Shown piece after piece: positions 42,878 through 48,109 of a DNA stretch of 48,109 bases (the first letter of the stretch is position 1; the number at the start of each line of letters is the position of its first letter). The translations under genes were made by a program, and so were the position numbers. The notes beneath the pieces are model-generated. The model had not been told where the DNA came from. It did not search any database and saw only the letters and a program-made list of their open reading frames with translations. The stretch is from Singulisphaera sp. GP187 (GTDB lineage: Bacteria > Planctomycetota > GCA-002687715): positions 1-48,109 of the forward strand of contig CAMDTN010000018.1 in the NCBI GenBank assembly GCA_945907755.1, in the 5' to 3' direction.

Positions 42878-43345
42878 ATGCTTGTCGCCGCCGTGCTCCG
42901 GCACTACTGTCGCGCCGTGCGCATTTCTTGCTGCCTTTTGCTGCTTCTTGGTGCTTGTTCTCGCGACGCAGGCCCCGAGGAAGCTCTAAGCACTTGGTAC
43001 GCGGCCCTCGCTACGGGTGAAACCGGCGCGGTTTGGGACGGCATCAGCAGCGCTTCGCAAGCCCGTTTGCAACGCGCCGCCGAGGCTTGGGAACGCGGCG
43101 ACGATGATGCACTCGCCCCGCACACGCCAGCTCCAGACAAGCCTGACGGCGAGGATGTGCTGCGGCACTGGATCAGCGCCGATGGCATGTTGCCGCCTCT
43201 GCCGGCAGACCCCGTCAAGTTGGTAGGGGCCATGACCGTTGTCGGCAACGAGGCTTCCTGCAGTGTGCGCGGGCCTTATGGCGCACTCCAAGTGCGTTTG
43301 GTTCTGGAAGACGGAGCGTGGCGCGTGCTGATGCAACTGCCCTGA
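42878..43345 (+). CDS. Small hypothetical lipoprotein
   Basis: The product is 155 aa from ATG 42878, or 142 aa from GTG 42917. The second start places a basic residue directly before a strong lipoprotein signal (RISCCLLLLLGACSRD) with Cys in LGAC. The mature part has an NTF2-like pattern: an opening helix (EALSTWYAALATGETGAVWD) and closing strands (GALQVRLVLEDGAWRVLMQL). Such DUF4878-like lipoproteins are common, but the assignment is tentative. The stop is 1 nt from the converging TMTC-like gene stop. Confidence 0.6.
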   Translation: MLVAAVLRHYCRAVRISCCLLLLLGACSRDAGPEEALSTWYAALATGETGAVWDGISSASQARLQRAAEAWERGDDDALAPHTPAPDKPDGEDVLRHWISADGMLPPLPADPVKLVGAMTVVGNEASCSVRGPYGALQVRLVLEDGAWRVLMQLP

Positions 43346-43346
43346 A

Positions 43347-45332
43347 TCAGCGTGGGCCGCGCGACAACGCTTCAGCGGCATCAACTTCGGCCAGCAACTT
43401 CCTCGCCTCGGTGCCACGCCCGACGCGCTGCAACAACGCAGCTCGTTCGCGCGCAATGCCGCGTGCGCTGTGATCGAAGGCCCAGCGAGCCCGAGTTCGC
43501 ACTTCCAGCGCTTCGTGCAAGCGCAAGGCTGTGGCCACATCGCCTTCCAGCTCTGCAATCCAAGCGCGCGTGCTGTCGATGCTGCTGTTCGCGGCTTCCG
43601 CCTGCGCCGCCTTGTCCAACAACTGTTGCGCCACAGCATGTGTGCCTCGTGGCGGCAACAACACCGCCTCTGTGCGCGCACAGCCCACCAACGCTTCAGC
43701 ATGCAAATGCGGCCAGCGCGTGCGCCCCGGCTGAGCCGCACTGCTGCGATGCCCCTCCTCACACAGTTGCACGGCGGCGCGGTAGTGCTCGCGGGCGCGC
43801 TCGGCATCGGAACGTTGCCCCGCTTGCAACGCCAATCCCGCAGCGTTCATGCGCGCTTGAAACGCCGATTCCAGCAAGTCTTCTTGCACGAGCGCGGATG
43901 AAGGAATGCGCGGCAAAGGCAATGACGCTGCGACGGCGAAGTGGCGTGCCGCAGCTTGCGAGTACCCGTGCTGCTGTTCGTGAACACCGAGGTTGTACCA
44001 GCCGAAAGCGTTGCCAGGGCTGCGCTCGGTCATGCTTGTGAACAGCGTTGCATCATTGCGCCAGCGTGGCAGTTCGCGCCAAGTGGCCGCCGCTGGAAGA
44101 GCCACGCAGCCGATGACAAGCAGGGCCACGCCGCTGCGCGCATGGCGCGATTCCAACAAGTGCGCCGTCAGAGCTGCCAACACCAAACCCCACCCCAACA
44201 ATGGAAGCACCAAGAAGCGCGTGGCACCGAGGGCGCCAATCGAGAAAGGCAAATTGCTGACCGGAAACAGCGCACACAAGAACATCGCTACGCCGCACGC
44301 CGCCAAGCGTTGGCCGCGGCGCAGCAACAGCCACGCACCCAACGCGGTGCCGAGCAACACTGCGAGCCCAGCTAAGGCGCGCCAATCGCCAAAGCCCGCA
44401 GCAGGCGGAATGTCCAAGAGCGTCAAATTCGGGTGCAGCCAGAAGGGCAGCAGCAACGCTTGCAAGTCGTACATCGCCACCACCGCAAGGGCCGTGCAGA
44501 TGCGCTCGGTGGATGAAAACAGCGCGAACACGGGATCGGAAACGCCAAGGGCATCGCCAAGAACTGCCGTGCGCAGCACCAAGAACAGCGCTAACGCGAT
44601 CAAGCTGGTCACGCTGTCGCGCAGCGCGCGCCACAACCCTGCCCCCGTTGCGAAGGCGATCAAGAAAGCAAAGGCTGGGGCTACCACAGCAGATTCTTTG
44701 CACCCGAGCGCAATCAACACCGCCACGCCTTGCAACACCGAGTTGGCACTGCGCAACTGCAACCACAACGCAGCGGTGACGAAAATGGCAGCGAGGGAGT
44801 CCGCCGCGCCCACCGCCGTGCCGACGGATTCTGTGTGCGCTGGATGAACGGCCAGTGCCAACGCGGCTATGACCGCCGCAGGCAGCGCCCAACGCCGCGG
44901 CCGCAACAACTCCAAGAGCAGTCGGAAGCGCAGCACGCTGAGCACGGCATGCAGCAGCACATTGCCCCACATGATGATCGGCAGCGCGTGGCTTTCGCCA
45001 CGCAGTTCCCCATCGCGCGGATGCAGCAGGCTCAGCCACAGTTTGCTCAACGGCCGCCACAAACTGGGGCGCGCGTCGTTGTTGTCGGCATCCGACTGTA
45101 GATTCCACCAATCACCGGAGAGCAGCGCCGCAGCCTCGCCGTTGGCCACGCGCGGGTCTGCCCCCACGATTGGAACGGAATCCAGCGTCAACGAAAAACT
45201 GTGAGCGCTACCGAAGAGGAGCAACGCCGCACAGAAAATGAGCAGCGACCACGCCCATGTGCTGCGACGCGCATATTCGCCCTGGCTAACACCCCCTGGC
45301 ACAGGCTGGCGCACTCGCGCTGCTTCAACCAT
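43347..45332 (-). CDS. TMTC-like membrane glycosyltransferase with TPR tail
   Basis: The product is 661 aa from ATG 45332, or 668 aa from ATG 45353. About ten to twelve membrane helices fill residues 30-420. The pattern WRPLSKLWLSLLHP, the HPAHTESV loop, and LIALGCKESAVVAPAFAFLI match the TMTC/GT-C family of protein O-mannosyltransferase-like proteins with TPR tails. The C-terminal 240 residues form helical repeats (GWYNLGVHEQQHGYSQAAAR and others). The active-site Asp near the first loop may be in VGADPRVANGEA. It is predicted to transfer sugar from a lipid carrier to proteins on the outer face; this is inferred. The first start would overlap the upstream gene by 29 nt, the second by 8. Confidence 0.7.
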   Translation of the reverse strand: MVEAARVRQPVPGGVSQGEYARRSTWAWSLLIFCAALLLFGSAHSFSLTLDSVPIVGADPRVANGEAAALLSGDWWNLQSDADNNDARPSLWRPLSKLWLSLLHPRDGELRGESHALPIIMWGNVLLHAVLSVLRFRLLLELLRPRRWALPAAVIAALALAVHPAHTESVGTAVGAADSLAAIFVTAALWLQLRSANSVLQGVAVLIALGCKESAVVAPAFAFLIAFATGAGLWRALRDSVTSLIALALFLVLRTAVLGDALGVSDPVFALFSSTERICTALAVVAMYDLQALLLPFWLHPNLTLLDIPPAAGFGDWRALAGLAVLLGTALGAWLLLRRGQRLAACGVAMFLCALFPVSNLPFSIGALGATRFLVLPLLGWGLVLAALTAHLLESRHARSGVALLVIGCVALPAAATWRELPRWRNDATLFTSMTERSPGNAFGWYNLGVHEQQHGYSQAAARHFAVAASLPLPRIPSSALVQEDLLESAFQARMNAAGLALQAGQRSDAERAREHYRAAVQLCEEGHRSSAAQPGRTRWPHLHAEALVGCARTEAVLLPPRGTHAVAQQLLDKAAQAEAANSSIDSTRAWIAELEGDVATALRLHEALEVRTRARWAFDHSARGIARERAALLQRVGRGTEARKLLAEVDAAEALSRGPR

Positions 45333-45657
45333 CAGCGGCTGAGATAGGAACACTTGTTGTCACTACCCCAGACGGCGTGGTGACTGTGATGTTGATCGTG
45401 CCCGTGGCGCCAGCGGGAATGGTGATCCTCTGCTCGATCTTGCCATTAGGAAGCAACACGCGCGGCCCCATGTATTCGCTGCTGATAGGCACACCGTTCA
45501 CATCTGCGCTGATCGCAGCAGCGGAAGCGCCGCTCACCGACACAGTGATGGTGGCGCCAGGGCGTGGCGTGCCTGTGACGCTGACATTCACTCCCTGTGC
45601 CACGAGAACACTCGTGAACAGGCAAAGAGCTGCGAGCGCGAGCAGGCCGCGAGTCAT
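45325..45657 (-). CDS. Small secreted hypothetical protein
   Basis: The product is 110 aa from ATG 45657; in-frame starts at 45675 and 45714 are possible, but this one gives the cleanest signal peptide (MTRGLLALAALCLFTSVLVA, then Q). The mature part is a single Ig-like beta-sandwich (VNVSVTGTPRPGATITVSVS, then INITVTTPSGVVTTSVPIS) rich in Thr, Ser and Val, like many extracellular repeat units. The stop overlaps the start of the membrane glycosyltransferase gene by 8 nt, so the two are coupled. With its many Ser and Thr residues it could be a substrate of that enzyme, which is speculation. Confidence 0.6.
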   Translation of the reverse strand: MTRGLLALAALCLFTSVLVAQGVNVSVTGTPRPGATITVSVSGASAAAISADVNGVPISSEYMGPRVLLPNGKIEQRITIPAGATGTINITVTTPSGVVTTSVPISAADG

Positions 45658-45766
45658 GCAAAACAAGCTTGACATGTAAGATTCGTCGGAACCCATCCTC
45701 AACAGGTGAAGCATAGGCCTTGAAAGGGACCTAGTGCAACCTCACTTTCCCACGAATCCCCTCGGC

Positions 45767-48109
<2,343 letters not shown>

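Overview
The window is 48.1 kb of GC-rich bacterial chromosome. It carries many FG-GAP/VCBS-repeat (CRTAC1/ASPIC-UnbV type) secreted proteins, c554-type multihaem cytochromes, DUF1573, DUF58/BatA-like proteins, a TMTC-like TPR glycosyltransferase, carboxypeptidase-regulatory-like surface proteins and a complete GatCAB. This mix suggests a Planctomycetota or Acidobacteriota-like lineage. That is inference from gene content: there is no rRNA or tRNA gene here to fix it.

Layout. (1) 1-7.3 kb is an accessory region. Two copies of the same IS3-family element lie in the same orientation (1-333, cut by the window edge, and about 6486-7292, truncated). They bracket a six-gene operon of unrecognised genes (769-4773) and a second, dead IS3-family element (4989-6485) with 18-bp imperfect terminal repeats. 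Both transposases that can be examined have lost catalytic-core sequence. A secreted-protein gene (7243-7995) is cut by the right-hand IS end. (2) 8-14.7 kb holds housekeeping genes: a deoxyhypusine-synthase-like enzyme, a HAD hydrolase, a ComF-like phosphoribosyltransferase, a small membrane protein and the translationally coupled gatC-gatA-gatB. (3) 14.8-20.9 kb holds two large exported FG-GAP/ASPIC proteins. The first (14768-17521) is interrupted by one in-frame TGA at 16424. Immediately after it is a hairpin with a GGUC loop whose geometry closely matches the bacterial SECIS of E. coli fdhF. I interpret the gene as a selenoprotein with a C-terminal TlpA/thioredoxin domain. This is the main finding. 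(4) 20.9-24.7 kb is a guaB-guaA-panB run on the minus strand. (5) 24.8-28.9 kb is a three-gene DUF58/BatA-like cluster without a MoxR ATPase. (6) 29.6-32.8 kb is an ABC ATPase, a permease and a VCBS protein, coupled on the plus strand. (7) 32.8-42.8 kb is a minus-strand series: DUF1573 protein, phosphatase-like tetrahaem cytochrome, iron-type ABC importer (binding protein, fused permease, ATPase), pentahaem c554-type cytochrome, HEAT lipoprotein and a secreted propeller-like protein. (8) 42.9-48.1 kb holds a small lipoprotein, a TMTC-like membrane TPR protein, a small secreted protein and clpB, which runs off the right edge.

The two themes are exported redox and electron-transfer proteins (selenoprotein with TlpA domain, two multihaem cytochromes, iron importer) and a decayed IS cluster carrying foreign-looking cargo. 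Neighbouring genes often overlap by ATGA or abut, so most strand runs are probably operons. I saw no tRNA, rRNA or CRISPR array.
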